From an uncultured Flavonifractor sp. (GTDB taxonomy: Bacteria; Bacillota; Clostridia; Oscillospirales; Oscillospiraceae), in assembly GCA_947346365.1 (NCBI GenBank), contig CANAAV010000005.1:93177-135098 (forward strand): a stretch of DNA of 41,922 nt, written 5' to 3'. The notes under the pieces are model-generated. The model searched no databases. It was not told where the DNA came from and saw only the letters and a program-made list of their open reading frames with translations. Made by a program: the position numbers and the translations under genes. Below, piece by piece: positions 15,333-23,467 of the stretch (position 1 is its first letter; each line of letters starts with the position of its first letter).

Positions 15333-15740
15333 ATGCGGGTTTTAATCATTGACGGACAGGGCGGACGCATGGGACAGCAGCTGATCCGCTCCATCCGAGA
15401 ACGATTTCCTCAGATCGAGGTCACCGCCGTGGGAACCAACAGCATGGCCACCGCCGCCATGCTCAAGGGCGGCGCCCAGCAGGCCGCCACGGGAGAAAAT
15501 GCGGCACTCGTCGCCTGCCGTCAGGCGGACGCCATTCTGGGCCCCCTGGGGATCGTGGTGGCTGACGCCCTTTTGGGAGAGATCACTCCCGCTATGGCCG
15601 TGTCGGTGGGGCAGTCCCGCGCCAAAAAAATTCTGCTCCCCATCAACCGGTGCAACAGTGTCGTCGCCGGCGTGGGTGATTACTCCATGAACGCCCTGCT
15701 CTCTGCCGCCCTGGCGGAGCTGGAGCGGCTTTTGAAGTGA
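15333..15740 (+). CDS. DUF3842 family protein
   Basis: Small cytoplasmic protein of 135 residues with a Rossmann-like start (MRVLIIDGQGGRMGQQLI) and the conserved IGPLG-type loop (ILGPLGIVVADALLGEITPAMAVSVGQS) seen in DUF3842. Its function is unknown; the fold suggests nucleotide or cofactor binding. AGGAGGAGC stands before the ATG. It follows the MATE gene by 54 nt and is closed by the hairpin at 15752-15796. Confidence 0.78.
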   Translation: MRVLIIDGQGGRMGQQLIRSIRERFPQIEVTAVGTNSMATAAMLKGGAQQAATGENAALVACRQADAILGPLGIVVADALLGEITPAMAVSVGQSRAKKILLPINRCNSVVAGVGDYSMNALLSAALAELERLLK

Positions 15741-15751
15741 CAATGAATGGA

Positions 15752-15796
15752 AACGGCGGGCTTTGGGGGCAGATACAGCTTCCAAAGCCCGCCGTT
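15752..15796. terminator. Terminator after DUF3842 gene
   Basis: Perfect 15-bp stem (15752-15766 and 15782-15796) with a 15-nt loop, starting 11 nt past the stop codon. Confidence 0.75.
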
Positions 15797-15820
15797 CTTG
15801 CGTACTTTACATTATTTTAA

Positions 15821-15849
15821 TTGCTTTTTCTCCCCGCCCGGTGTAGAAT
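15821..15849 (+). promoter_or_regulatory. Promoter of purine salvage genes
   Basis: TTGCTT (15821-15826), a 17-nt spacer and TAGAAT (15844-15849) lie about 70 nt ahead of the phosphorylase ATG, right after a terminator. Confidence 0.6.
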
Positions 15850-15919
15850 GGACTGTAATTTGTATGCAAGGTCTGGGCGGCGGACAGCGCCGCCTGTTGA
15901 GAAAAAGGAGGAACGCCAT

Positions 15920-16747
15920 ATGAACCATACCTTCGCACAGTATCAGCAGAGCGCTGAAGATATCCGCGCCAGAATTGGGGATTTTGCTCCCAAAGTCGCT
16001 ATGATCCTGGGCTCCGGCCTGGGTTTTTTAGGGGATGTGGTAGAAAACCCCATTGCAGTCCCCTACCGGGACATCATCCACTTCAAGGCCTCCACCGCCC
16101 CCGGACATAAGGGCCAGCTGGTGTTCGGCGCCCTCCAGGGGCAGAATGTGGCCGTCATGCAGGGGCGGATGCACCACTACGAGGGCTACTCCTATGAGGA
16201 AGTCTCCTACGCCGTGCGGGTGCTCCGGCTTTTGGGGTGCGACACGCTGATTGTCACCAACGCCGCCGGATGCGTCAACACCCAGTGGAAAGCCGGGGAT
16301 TTGATGCTGATCTGCGACCAAATCAAGTTTTTCATGGAGTCCCCCCTGCGGGGGGAGAATATCCCGGAATTCGGCGTCCGCTTCCCCGACGCGTCCCACC
16401 TGTACACGCCCGCCCTGCGGGAGCTGGCCCGCACCGCCGCCGGCGAGCTGGGCATTCCCCTGCGGGAGGGCGTGTACATGTACTTCCCCGGTCCGCAGTA
16501 CGAAACCCCGGCGGAGATCCGCGCCGCCCGCGTGCTGGGGGCCGACGCTGTGGGCATGTCCACCGCCCCGGAGGTCATCGCCGCCGGACACTGCGGTATG
16601 CAGGTGCTGGGCTTCACCCTGCTGAGCAATATGGCTGCGGGTATTCTCGATCAGCCCCTCAGCGAGCAGGAGGTCCTGGATGCTGCGGAGTCCTGCAAGG
16701 ATAAATTTTCCCAGTTGGTGCTCGCCTGCCTGAGCAAATTGGGCTGA
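15920..16747 (+). CDS. punA: Purine nucleoside phosphorylase (trimeric type)
   Basis: Enzyme of 275 residues that splits (deoxy)inosine/guanosine with phosphate into base and pentose-1-phosphate. Signatures in order: phosphate loop MILGSGLGFLGD, GRMHHYEGYS, NAAGCVN, the active-site GPQYETPAEIRA and GADAVGMSTAPEVIAA. Length is usual for the mammalian-type trimeric class. ATG 15920 follows AAGGAGGAACGCC; the in-frame upstream extension has no ribosome binding site. The deaminase gene starts 35 nt downstream, so the two probably form a purine nucleoside salvage pair. Confidence 0.95.
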   Translation: MNHTFAQYQQSAEDIRARIGDFAPKVAMILGSGLGFLGDVVENPIAVPYRDIIHFKASTAPGHKGQLVFGALQGQNVAVMQGRMHHYEGYSYEEVSYAVRVLRLLGCDTLIVTNAAGCVNTQWKAGDLMLICDQIKFFMESPLRGENIPEFGVRFPDASHLYTPALRELARTAAGELGIPLREGVYMYFPGPQYETPAEIRAARVLGADAVGMSTAPEVIAAGHCGMQVLGFTLLSNMAAGILDQPLSEQEVLDAAESCKDKFSQLVLACLSKLG

Positions 16748-16782
16748 GCCTCTTACAACCGGCAAATAGAAGGGAGACGCGT

Positions 16783-18084
16783 ATGTCAATCCTCATTCAC
16801 AACTGTACAGCCGTCCTCATGGACGAGGCCAACACCATCCTGCCCTGCGCCTTTGTGGCGGTGGAGGGCGGAAAGATCACCTGGGTGGGAGACCGCCGCC
16901 CGGTGGGCTTTTTTGACGAACTCATCGACGCAGAGGGGGGGATTCTGCTCCCCGGCCTGATTAACTGCCATGCCCACACCGCTATGACCGCCATGCGGGG
17001 CTATGGGGACGGGCATGACCTTCAAGACTGGCTGCACAACTACATTTTCCCCGTGGAGGCCAGGTGGGATGAGCGGGCCATCCGCGCCTGCACCACCCTG
17101 GGGCTGGCGGAAATGATCGCCTCCGGCACCACCTGCATTGCGGACATGTATATGTTCACCGGCGCAGTGGCCCAAGAGGTGGCCGCCGCCGGCATCAGCG
17201 CCAACCTGTGCTGCGGCGGAGTGCTTTTCGACCCCGTGTTCGATCCCAAAACCTGCCACGACTGCGTGCAGCAGGAGGCGCTGTCCCAGCAGTGGCACGG
17301 CTATAACGGCGGGCAGATTCTCTTTGACGCCTCCATCCACGCCGAATACACCTCCCGCCCGGAGCTGTGGAAATGGACCGCCGATTTCGCCAAGGCCAAC
17401 GGCCTGGGTATGCACGTCCACGTGTCCGAGACCAAAAAAGAGCACGAGGACTGCATCGCCAAATACGGCAAAACTCCTCTTCAAATTCTGGACCAGTACG
17501 GGGTGTGGGATGTGCGTGCCATTGCCGCCCACTGCGTGTGGACCACGCCGGAGGACTGGGCCGTCATGGCGGAAAAAGGAATCTCCCCGGTGCACAACCC
17601 CGTGTCCAATCTGAAGCTGGGCAGCGGCATCGCTCCGGTGCCCGCTATGAAAAAGGCTGGCGTCAATGTGGCGCTGGGCACCGACGGCGTGTCCTCCAAC
17701 AACAATCTGGACATGGTAGAGGAGATGAAGTTCGCCGCCATTCTCCACAACGGCGCCGGCTGCGACCCCTTGGCTCTGCTGGCCCCCGACGCTCTGCGCA
17801 TGGCCACAGTCAACGGGGCAAAGGCCCTGGGCCGGAATACCGGCCGGATCGCTGTGGACTGTGACGCCGACCTCATTCTTCTGGACAGCGGCCGGCTGAA
17901 CCTGATCCCCTGCCACAACCCTGTCTCCAATCTGGCCTATGCCGCTCACGGCGGCGACGTGCGGATGAATATGGCCCGCGGCAAAGTCATATACAAGGAT
18001 GGGGACTTCCTCACCATCGACATCGCGCGGGTGAAGCGGGAGGTGGCGGAATACGCCGTACCCCTGCTGTTTGGAGGGAACTGA
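16783..18084 (+). CDS. mtaD: 5-methylthioadenosine/S-adenosylhomocysteine deaminase (amidohydrolase)
   Basis: Zinc amidohydrolase of 433 residues. Metal ligands are visible in GLINCHAHTAMTAMRG (HxH), HVHVSETKKEHEDC, IAAHCVWTTPEDW and LGTDGVSSNNNLDM (Asp). The overall pattern matches the TrzN/MtaD group acting on MTA, SAH and often adenosine. Deamination would yield the inosine-type nucleosides handled by the phosphorylase just upstream. The ATG at 16783 has AAGGGAG 8 nt before. Other amine-aryl hydrolases (guanine deaminase-like) are less likely. Confidence 0.88.
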   Translation: MSILIHNCTAVLMDEANTILPCAFVAVEGGKITWVGDRRPVGFFDELIDAEGGILLPGLINCHAHTAMTAMRGYGDGHDLQDWLHNYIFPVEARWDERAIRACTTLGLAEMIASGTTCIADMYMFTGAVAQEVAAAGISANLCCGGVLFDPVFDPKTCHDCVQQEALSQQWHGYNGGQILFDASIHAEYTSRPELWKWTADFAKANGLGMHVHVSETKKEHEDCIAKYGKTPLQILDQYGVWDVRAIAAHCVWTTPEDWAVMAEKGISPVHNPVSNLKLGSGIAPVPAMKKAGVNVALGTDGVSSNNNLDMVEEMKFAAILHNGAGCDPLALLAPDALRMATVNGAKALGRNTGRIAVDCDADLILLDSGRLNLIPCHNPVSNLAYAAHGGDVRMNMARGKVIYKDGDFLTIDIARVKREVAEYAVPLLFGGN

Positions 18085-18128
18085 GAACCTGTACGCACCG
18101 CCGCACACTGGTTAGACACACAGGTTCT
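18084..18128. terminator. Inverted repeat between deaminase and flippase genes
   Basis: AGAACCTGT (18084-18092) and ACAGGTTCT (18120-18128) are perfect inverted arms, 27 nt apart, starting at the deaminase stop codon. There is no T-run, so a protective or regulatory stem is as likely as termination. Confidence 0.4.
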
Positions 18129-18136
18129 AAGGGGGA

Positions 18137-19891
18137 GTGAGCTTGTCGAGCCAACACAAAAAGAACACCTTCTACGGGGCGGCCGCCCTGCTGGCTGTGA
18201 CCACTGTTTTGGTCAAAATCATCGGGGCCATTTACAAGATCCCGCTGATGGCGATCTTATCCGACGAGGCCTACGGCGATTTCAGCGGCGCCTACAATAT
18301 TTATACTTTCTTTCTGACCATCTCCACGGCGGGCCTGCCCATCGCCCTGTCTAAAACCGTGTCCGAGTGCAGCACCCTGGGCCGTGAGAACCAGAAGGAG
18401 CGGGTATTCCGGGTTGGGTTTTCCGCGTTCCTGTTCATGGGCGTGCTGAGTTTTCTGTGCATGTCTCTGGGCGGTCAGCTGGTGGCCACCCATGTGATTG
18501 AAAACCCCAAGGCCGTTTACAGCGTGCTGGCCCTGGCTCCATCGGTGCTGTGCGCCTGTTGCTGCTCCGCCTTCCGGGGGTACGCCCAGGGGCACATGAA
18601 CATGGTGCCCACCGGCGTGTCTCAGGTCATTGAGGCGTTGAGCAAAATGCTCCTGGGACTGGCCTTGGCCATGCTCATCCTCCACTCCGCTATCGAGCCG
18701 GAGGAGCTACGGGACCGCCTCTCCGCTGCCGGAGCCCTGGCGGGCGTGTCCATCGGCAGCATTTTGTCGGTCGTCTATCTGGCCTGGAACCACATGCGCA
18801 CCCGGCACCGCCGCCGGACCCGCTCCGCCGACCGCCCCGACTCCGACGGGGAGATCCTCAGCCACCTGCTGAAGCTGGCAATTCCCATCACCTTGAGCTC
18901 CTGCACTCTGTCTATCGTCAATTTGATCGACACCAAGCTGGTCAACGGACAGCTGCAAACCGTCTTCGCGGCCATTGAGGGGGGGCTCACTGGAATCGGC
19001 AACAGTGTTTTGGACATTTTCTCCAAGGCAGAACTCCTATTCCAGGGCAACGTAGCCGACCTGGCCGCCCATCCGGACTCCGGAATCCAGCCGGTGCTGG
19101 ATTCCGCCCGCGCCCTCTACGGCACCTATCAAAAGACCATGAGCATCTATAACCTGCCCTTCAGTCTCATGGTGCCCCTGACCGCCTGTATTGTCCCCGC
19201 CGTATCCGCCTGCATTGCCCGGCGGGACCGTCTGGGGGCCCAGCGGACGACCGAGTCGGCCATGCGCATTTCCGCCCTAATCGCTCTGCCCTGCGGCATC
19301 GGCCTGTTTTCCCTGGGCGGGCCCATTATTTACCTGCTCTCCCTGGGCAATGTAGACGCGCAGATTGCCGGCCCCCTGCTGTCCATCCTGGGCCTGGCCT
19401 CTATCTTTGTCTGCATCCAGGTGGTGGCCTCCTCCATCCTCCAGGCCAACGGCATTGTCAACCTGCCCATCATCACCATGGCCATCGGCGGTGCGGCAAA
19501 GATTTTCATGAGCTATGCGCTGGTCGGAAATCCCAAGGTCATGATTTTTGGCGCGCCCACCGGCACTCTGGCCTGTTTCGCGATTGTCTCCGTGCTGAAC
19601 CTGGCCATTATCAAACGGATGATCCCCCGCCCGCCCCGGTATTCCGTCGTCTTCGCCAAGCCACTGATCGCCTCGGTCATTATGGGCGGGGCCGCTTGGG
19701 CCTGTCATGGGCTGCTGTCAAAATTTCTCCATGGCAGCTTTTTGATGGATGCCGTGGCCACCGCCGGCGCCATTCTAGCGGCAGTTGTGGTGTACGCCGT
19801 TTTGGTGGTGGTCTTGCAGGTACTTTCTAAGGAAGATCTGGAATTAATGCCCAAAGGGGACAAGATCGCAAAATTTTTGCATATTCAGTGA
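18137..19891 (+). CDS. SpoVB-like polysaccharide/lipid II flippase family protein
   Basis: Membrane protein of about 584 residues with roughly 14 helices, in the MOP superfamily (SpoVB/YabM/MurJ-like). Characteristic parts are FYGAAALLAVTTVLVKIIGAIYKIPL, GLPIALSKTVSE, FRGYAQGHMNMVPTGVSQVIEALSKM and YNLPFSLMVPLTACIVPAVS. It probably moves a lipid-linked cell-wall or spore-cortex precursor. The downstream mazG gene mirrors the yabM-yabN order of Bacillus. GTG 18137 touches the AAGGGGGAG site, so TTG 18143 (6-7 nt spacing) may be the true start. Confidence 0.88.
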   Translation: MSLSSQHKKNTFYGAAALLAVTTVLVKIIGAIYKIPLMAILSDEAYGDFSGAYNIYTFFLTISTAGLPIALSKTVSECSTLGRENQKERVFRVGFSAFLFMGVLSFLCMSLGGQLVATHVIENPKAVYSVLALAPSVLCACCCSAFRGYAQGHMNMVPTGVSQVIEALSKMLLGLALAMLILHSAIEPEELRDRLSAAGALAGVSIGSILSVVYLAWNHMRTRHRRRTRSADRPDSDGEILSHLLKLAIPITLSSCTLSIVNLIDTKLVNGQLQTVFAAIEGGLTGIGNSVLDIFSKAELLFQGNVADLAAHPDSGIQPVLDSARALYGTYQKTMSIYNLPFSLMVPLTACIVPAVSACIARRDRLGAQRTTESAMRISALIALPCGIGLFSLGGPIIYLLSLGNVDAQIAGPLLSILGLASIFVCIQVVASSILQANGIVNLPIITMAIGGAAKIFMSYALVGNPKVMIFGAPTGTLACFAIVSVLNLAIIKRMIPRPPRYSVVFAKPLIASVIMGGAAWACHGLLSKFLHGSFLMDAVATAGAILAAVVVYAVLVVVLQVLSKEDLELMPKGDKIAKFLHIQ

Positions 19892-19929
19892 ACTTTTTTG
19901 GAATTATGGGTTGCAGGAGGCCTTGAAAT

Positions 19930-20718
19930 ATGGTAAATTTTCAATACAAGGATTTTTACGGAATAAAGGACCTGGAGGAGATTGTCCGCATACTCCGCGC
20001 CCCCGGCGGCTGTCCGTGGGATGCGGAGCAGACCCACCAGTCCATCCGCCGGAATTTTCTGGAGGAGACCTATGAGGCGGTAGAGGCCATCGACGAGGGG
20101 GACGCCGCCCATTTGAAGGAAGAACTGGGCGACGTGCTTCTTCAAGTGGCGCTTCATGCGGAGATGGAGCGGGAAACCGGCGCCTTTGATCTGGACGGCG
20201 TGGCCGACGGTATCTGCAAAAAGCTGATTTTCCGCCATCCCCATGTATTCGGCGACGTGTCAGTTTCCGGCACGGGAGAGGTCCTGTCTAATTGGGAGGT
20301 GCTCAAACGCCAGGAAAAGGGTCAGGCCACCCATACCGACGCCCTAGAAGCTGTAGCCCACGCCCTGCCCGCTCTTTGGCGGGCGGAGAAGGTCCAAAAG
20401 AAAGCGAAAAAAGCGGGCTTTGACTGGCCTGACGTTTCCGGCGCGCTGGACAAGCTCTCTGAGGAGCTGGAAGAGCTGAAGGCGGCAGTCTCCCAGGGGA
20501 GCAATGTGGAGGAGGAACTGGGCGACCTGCTTTTCTCTGCGGTCAACGTCTCCCGCTTTGTCTCCTGCGATCCGGACGCAGCGCTTCACCGGGCGTCAGA
20601 TAAATTTATTGCCCGCTTCCGCCAAGTGGAGCAGGGTGCCGCCCAACGAGGGCGCGCCCTGGAGGAGATGACCCTGGCCGAAATGGACGAGCTGTGGGAG
20701 GCCGCAAAAAATACTTAA
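19930..20718 (+). CDS. mazG: Nucleoside triphosphate pyrophosphohydrolase MazG
   Basis: Cleans the nucleotide pool by hydrolysing NTPs or (p)ppGpp-related compounds to monophosphates and pyrophosphate. The 262 residues contain two MazG helical domains. The first has CPWDAEQTHQSIRRNFLEETYEAVEAI with EELGDVLLQVALHAE (EExxE...ExxD metal motif). The second has LSEELEELKAAV and EELGDLLFSAVNVSRF. GCAGGAGG precedes the ATG at 9 nt. It sits between the flippase and HU genes, as in other Firmicutes. Confidence 0.94.
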   Translation: MVNFQYKDFYGIKDLEEIVRILRAPGGCPWDAEQTHQSIRRNFLEETYEAVEAIDEGDAAHLKEELGDVLLQVALHAEMERETGAFDLDGVADGICKKLIFRHPHVFGDVSVSGTGEVLSNWEVLKRQEKGQATHTDALEAVAHALPALWRAEKVQKKAKKAGFDWPDVSGALDKLSEELEELKAAVSQGSNVEEELGDLLFSAVNVSRFVSCDPDAALHRASDKFIARFRQVEQGAAQRGRALEEMTLAEMDELWEAAKNT

Positions 20719-20787
20719 CAGCGGCAACGCTTTTAAGTGATACAGACGGCCCAGTGGGCCAGGTAAAACATAGGAGGAATTAAAAGA

Positions 20788-21066
20788 ATGAATAAGGCAG
20801 AACTCATTAACGCCGTAGCCGAAAAGGCGGGCCTGTCCAAAAAGGACGCTGAGGCCGCTATCAACACCACCCTTGACGTAATTTCTCAGGCTCTTGCGGA
20901 AGGCGATAAGGTGCAGTTGGTCGGCTTCGGCGCCTTTGAGGTGCGGCAGCGCAGCGCGCGCAAGGGCCGCAATCCCCACGATCCTGATAAGGTAATTGAC
21001 ATTCCCGCCACCACTGTTCCTGTATTTAAGCCTGGCAAGGCCTTGAAGGACAGCGTAGCAAAGTAA
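20788..21066 (+). CDS. hup: HU family DNA-binding protein
   Basis: Nucleoid protein of 92 residues. It shows MNKAELINAVAEKAGLSKKDAEAAIN, GFGAFEVRQRSARKGRNP in the DNA-binding arm and VPVFKPGKALKDSV at the C-terminus. It binds and bends DNA as a dimer. AGGAGGAATTAAAAGA leads into the ATG. A strong terminator follows at 21129-21168. Confidence 0.97.
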   Translation: MNKAELINAVAEKAGLSKKDAEAAINTTLDVISQALAEGDKVQLVGFGAFEVRQRSARKGRNPHDPDKVIDIPATTVPVFKPGKALKDSVAK

Positions 21067-21128
21067 AGCGCTTATCTCCGCGTAAGCGTTTCGTATAGTT
21101 TCTGCGCATATCTAACGAAAAGTCAACC

Positions 21129-21168
21129 AAAAGGGGGTTCCCCAGCACAAGCTGGGGAACCCCCTTTT
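21129..21168. terminator. Terminator between hup and the sigma-like gene
   Basis: Perfect 18-bp stem (21129-21146 and 21151-21168) with an ACAA loop and T4/A4 ends. It serves both the plus-strand hup and the minus-strand operon ending at 21172. Confidence 0.92.
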
Positions 21169-21171
21169 ATC

Positions 21172-21489
21172 CTATTTCAGTTCATCTAAAAAAGCTTTCG
21201 CCCCATAGCGCAGACAGCGCTGAAGCCGCCGCTCCCCCCGCTTAATGGTCCGGGAGACCGTGGATTTGTCCACCCCCAGCCGCTCCCCGATCTCCCGCAT
21301 ATTCATGCGCTCCCCGTAGTAGAGCAGCAGCACCTGCCTCTGCCGGCTGGTGACGTCCTCCTGCAGGGCTCTTACCAGATTGCGCTTTAAGCGTTCCATC
21401 TGGGCCGAGTTGTCCGAAGACATCACCCGCACGTAAGACGCCATGTCCGCCGCATAAATTCCGCCCCGCCTATAACGTGTATTTGACAT
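21172..21489 (-). CDS. Region-4-only sigma-70-like DNA-binding protein
   Basis: Protein of 105 residues. The C-terminal half is a sigma-70 region 4 helix-turn-helix (SRQRQVLLLYYGERMNMREIGERLGVDKSTVSRTIKRGERRLQRCLRYG). No region 2 is present, so it cannot be a complete sigma factor; an accessory or anti-/co-sigma role or a simple transcription factor is possible. Its start overlaps the end of the upstream coiled-coil gene by 20 nt, so translation is probably coupled. GAAAGGGG precedes the ATG at 21489. Confidence 0.75.
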   Translation of the reverse strand: MSNTRYRRGGIYAADMASYVRVMSSDNSAQMERLKRNLVRALQEDVTSRQRQVLLLYYGERMNMREIGERLGVDKSTVSRTIKRGERRLQRCLRYGAKAFLDELK

Positions 21490-21703
21490 TGCGCCGGTAT
21501 CCCCTTTCGTAATAGCGTTCGCATAGCACGGCCAAATCCCGGGCCTCCCGCCACATGGTCTCAAGCATGTGAATGCGCTCTTCCAGCAGCCTTTGCTGGG
21601 TGATATCCTGTGTTTCCCTCCGCTGTCTCTCCAATGCCGCGGCCCTCTCTCGCAGCGCTGCGGCGCTGGAACGGTAGCTGACGGATAGTTCCTGCAGCCT
21701 CAT
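21470..21703 (-). CDS. Small coiled-coil protein
   Basis: Protein of 77 residues, nearly all charged helix (SSAAALRERAAALERQRRETQDITQQRLLEERIHMLETMWREARDLAVLCERYY). No family recognised. It begins 7 nt past the zinc-ribbon gene and overlaps the sigma-like gene, so the three form a tight operon. AAAAAGGAG lies 12-13 nt before the ATG. Confidence 0.6.
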   Translation of the reverse strand: MRLQELSVSYRSSAAALRERAAALERQRRETQDITQQRLLEERIHMLETMWREARDLAVLCERYYERGYRRNVKYTL

Positions 21704-21710
21704 ACCTATT

Positions 21711-21872
21711 TCAGCGCTCCTTTTTCCGGCTCTGCCACCCATTCAGCTCTTTCCGGCACTGGGCGCATACCTTTTTTTCCTCCCCATACAACTCTCCCCG
21801 GCACCGCAGGCACCAGCCTGCCGGCGCAACCCGCTGCATATCCCGCAGCGGATCGGGCCTCACCGTATGCAT
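21711..21872 (-). CDS. Small zinc-ribbon protein
   Basis: Protein of 53 residues with two CxxC pairs (WCLRCRGELYGEEKKVCAQCRKELNGW), fitting a single zinc ribbon. The ATG at 21872 follows AAAGGGGGA. It heads the three-gene operon with the coiled-coil and sigma-like genes. Function unknown; binding RNA polymerase or DNA is only a guess. Confidence 0.55.
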   Translation of the reverse strand: MHTVRPDPLRDMQRVAPAGWCLRCRGELYGEEKKVCAQCRKELNGWQSRKKER

Positions 21873-21918
21873 ATGGAAATTCCCCCTTTCGTATATTCTA
21901 AAAATTCTGCAAATCCCC

Positions 21919-21947
21919 TTGACAATCCGCCTTCTTTCTGTTAAACT
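21919..21947 (+). promoter_or_regulatory. Promoter of tRNA-Thr/tRNA-Tyr
   Basis: TTGACA (21919-21924), a 17-nt spacer and TAAACT (21942-21947), 32 nt ahead of tRNA-Thr. Confidence 0.8.
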
Positions 21948-21979
21948 AAACGTCGTTGTGGACAAGCAAAGGCTGACAT

Positions 21980-22055
21980 GCTGGTGTAGCTCAGCTGGTA
22001 GAGCAGCTGATTTGTAATCAGCAGGTCGGGGGTTCGAATCCGTCCACCAGCTCCA
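21980..22055 (+). tRNA. tRNA-Thr (TGT)
   Basis: Acceptor GCTGGTG/CACCAGC, D-arm AGCTCAGCTGGTAGAGCA, anticodon stem CTGAT/ATCAG closing TTTGTAA (anticodon TGT), GGTTCGAATCC T-arm and encoded CCA. Confidence 0.96.
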
Positions 22056-22079
22056 CGCTTTAACATTACAAGTGCATAT

Positions 22080-22163
22080 GGAGGAGTTCCCGAGTGGCCA
22101 AAGGGGGCAGACTGTAAATCTGTTGCGATAGCTTCGGTGGTTCGAATCCACCCTCCTCCACCA
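22080..22163 (+). tRNA. tRNA-Tyr (GTA)
   Basis: Acceptor GGAGGAG/CTCCTCC, anticodon stem CAGA/TCTG with loop CTGTAAA (anticodon GTA), a long variable arm as in bacterial tRNA-Tyr, GGTTCGAATCC T-arm and encoded CCA. Confidence 0.96.
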
Positions 22164-22193
22164 ACGTCCTGCCAACCGGCGGGGCGTTTTTTT
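22163..22193 (+). terminator. Terminator of tRNA-Thr/Tyr transcript
   Basis: An 11-bp stem (22163-22173 and 22178-22188, two G-U) with an AACC loop and a run of seven T residues, starting at the end of tRNA-Tyr. Confidence 0.88.
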
Positions 22194-22252
22194 ATGGGGC
22201 TTGTCCTTTCCCGTCCAGTGTGGTAGAATCGACGCAGAGAGGAGTGATACTC

Positions 22253-23113
22253 ATGCCGGATTCATCCGACCTGAAGGCTGTTCTGACCGAGCTGCCCCTG
22301 AAAGACGCCTACAACGACCTAATCCACCCAGCGGCCTCCGCTGTCGGGCAGACGCTTTCCCTTCCTTTTCGGGCGGTCAACGTTCTGCTCGCCCCTCTGA
22401 CAAAGTGGGTTCTCCAGGGGGAAGAGAAGCTCAACGCCGTCTCCCAGCTAGTGGCGGAAAAAGTGGCCGACGTGCCCCGGGAGAAGCTGGTCCCGCCGGA
22501 GCCCTATGTGGCCGTCCCCGCTATGCAGGCTATCTCCTACTCCCTGGACAACAGTGAGCTGCGGGATTTGTACGCCAACTTGCTGGCCAAGGCCATCAAC
22601 ACCGATACCCGCCAGCTTGTCCACCCGGCCTATGTTGAGATGATTAAACAGATGAGCCCTTTGGACGCTCTGCTCCTTCGTCAGATTAAGGTAAAGGCGC
22701 TTTCCTCCCTGGCTTTGTGCGATGTACGCTGGCAGGAAAAGGCTGCGCCGCTTTCAACGCACCTGCCCACCTTCCGCTTCATCCGCAACGGAATTGATCT
22801 TATGACCAATCTGATCTCCATCTCTATGCCGGGAGTTGACGCCGGGGACCTGTCCACCTCCATTGAAAACCTGGCCCGGCTGCGTCTGGTAGAGCTGGAC
22901 CGGCAGCGGTGCCTCATCGATGAAGAGGAATACGTCTATTTTGAGCACTGTCCGGCGGTGGACTCCCTGCGCGGCACAGATTACAGTTACCGGCTGATTC
23001 CGGAGGAAAATAAAACGCCGGACGAATATGAGCTGGCGCTGCTCAAAGGTCTGTGCCTTGTCACCAACTTGGGTGCGCAGTTCTCCGATATCTGCGTCTC
23101 CGACCCGGAGTAA
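22253..23113 (+). CDS. Abi-alpha (DUF4393) domain protein
   Basis: Protein of 286 residues of the family named abortive infection alpha/DUF4393. Support: the N-terminal amphipathic stretch AASAVGQTLSLPFRAVNVLLAPLTKWVLQGEEKL, the VAEKVADVPREKLVPPEPYVAVPAMQAISYSLDNSELRDLYANLLAKAINT core and VHPAYVEMIKQMSPLDALLLRQI. Some family members are linked to phage resistance, but no mechanism is established here. It is the first gene after the tRNA pair, in a stretch that also holds a repressor-like gene. AGAGGAG precedes ATG 22253. A chromosomal non-defence role cannot be excluded. Confidence 0.82.
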   Translation: MPDSSDLKAVLTELPLKDAYNDLIHPAASAVGQTLSLPFRAVNVLLAPLTKWVLQGEEKLNAVSQLVAEKVADVPREKLVPPEPYVAVPAMQAISYSLDNSELRDLYANLLAKAINTDTRQLVHPAYVEMIKQMSPLDALLLRQIKVKALSSLALCDVRWQEKAAPLSTHLPTFRFIRNGIDLMTNLISISMPGVDAGDLSTSIENLARLRLVELDRQRCLIDEEEYVYFEHCPAVDSLRGTDYSYRLIPEENKTPDEYELALLKGLCLVTNLGAQFSDICVSDPE

Positions 23114-23211
23114 ATCGTCCTCCTCACTTTGCCGCCGTCTGCCAGGGCCGGTTTGGGCCGTCTATAAACTACCCCTTGCGGATTCCCCTCAAAGGATTTC
23201 CCGTCTACTCC

Positions 23212-23235
23212 AGCCCCCGCCGAAAGGCGGGGGCT
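23212..23235 (+). terminator. Terminator after DUF4393 gene
   Basis: Perfect 10-bp stem (23212-23221 and 23226-23235) with a GAAA tetraloop, followed by TTTTCC on the plus strand. Confidence 0.88.
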
Positions 23236-23361
23236 TTTCCCGTCACAGGGCAGAATCCTCTGCCAGGTCCGCTCTCCCGTCCGCTCCCGGCGGCAGTTCC
23301 TCTCCAGCAGAATAATCCCTCCCCATTTTCTAGTTGGCTCAATTTTTGAGTGCACAAAGAT

Positions 23362-23391
23362 CATATCACTCATATAGTTAGATGTCAATAC
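23362..23391 (-). promoter_or_regulatory. Divergent consensus promoter without a clear gene
   Basis: On the minus strand TTGACA, a 17-nt spacer and TATGAT fit the sigma-A consensus well. It would transcribe away from the S24 repressor into the 3' side of the DUF4393 gene. The DNA around it is AT-rich and contains partial repeats (TTAGATGTCAA and TTAGATCGTCA), possibly repressor sites. Confidence 0.5.
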
Positions 23392-23467
23392 TATTTTGCT
23401 CAGATTTTTAGATCGTCATTGCTTTTCTTCCGGACCTGTGCTATTGTTATTTTAAGAGGTGAGACCT

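Noticed and set aside
16786-18108. 440-codon minus-strand frame opposite the deaminase gene
   Set aside because: Sequence is low-complexity His/Gly/Val-rich; the plus strand has all amidohydrolase metal motifs.
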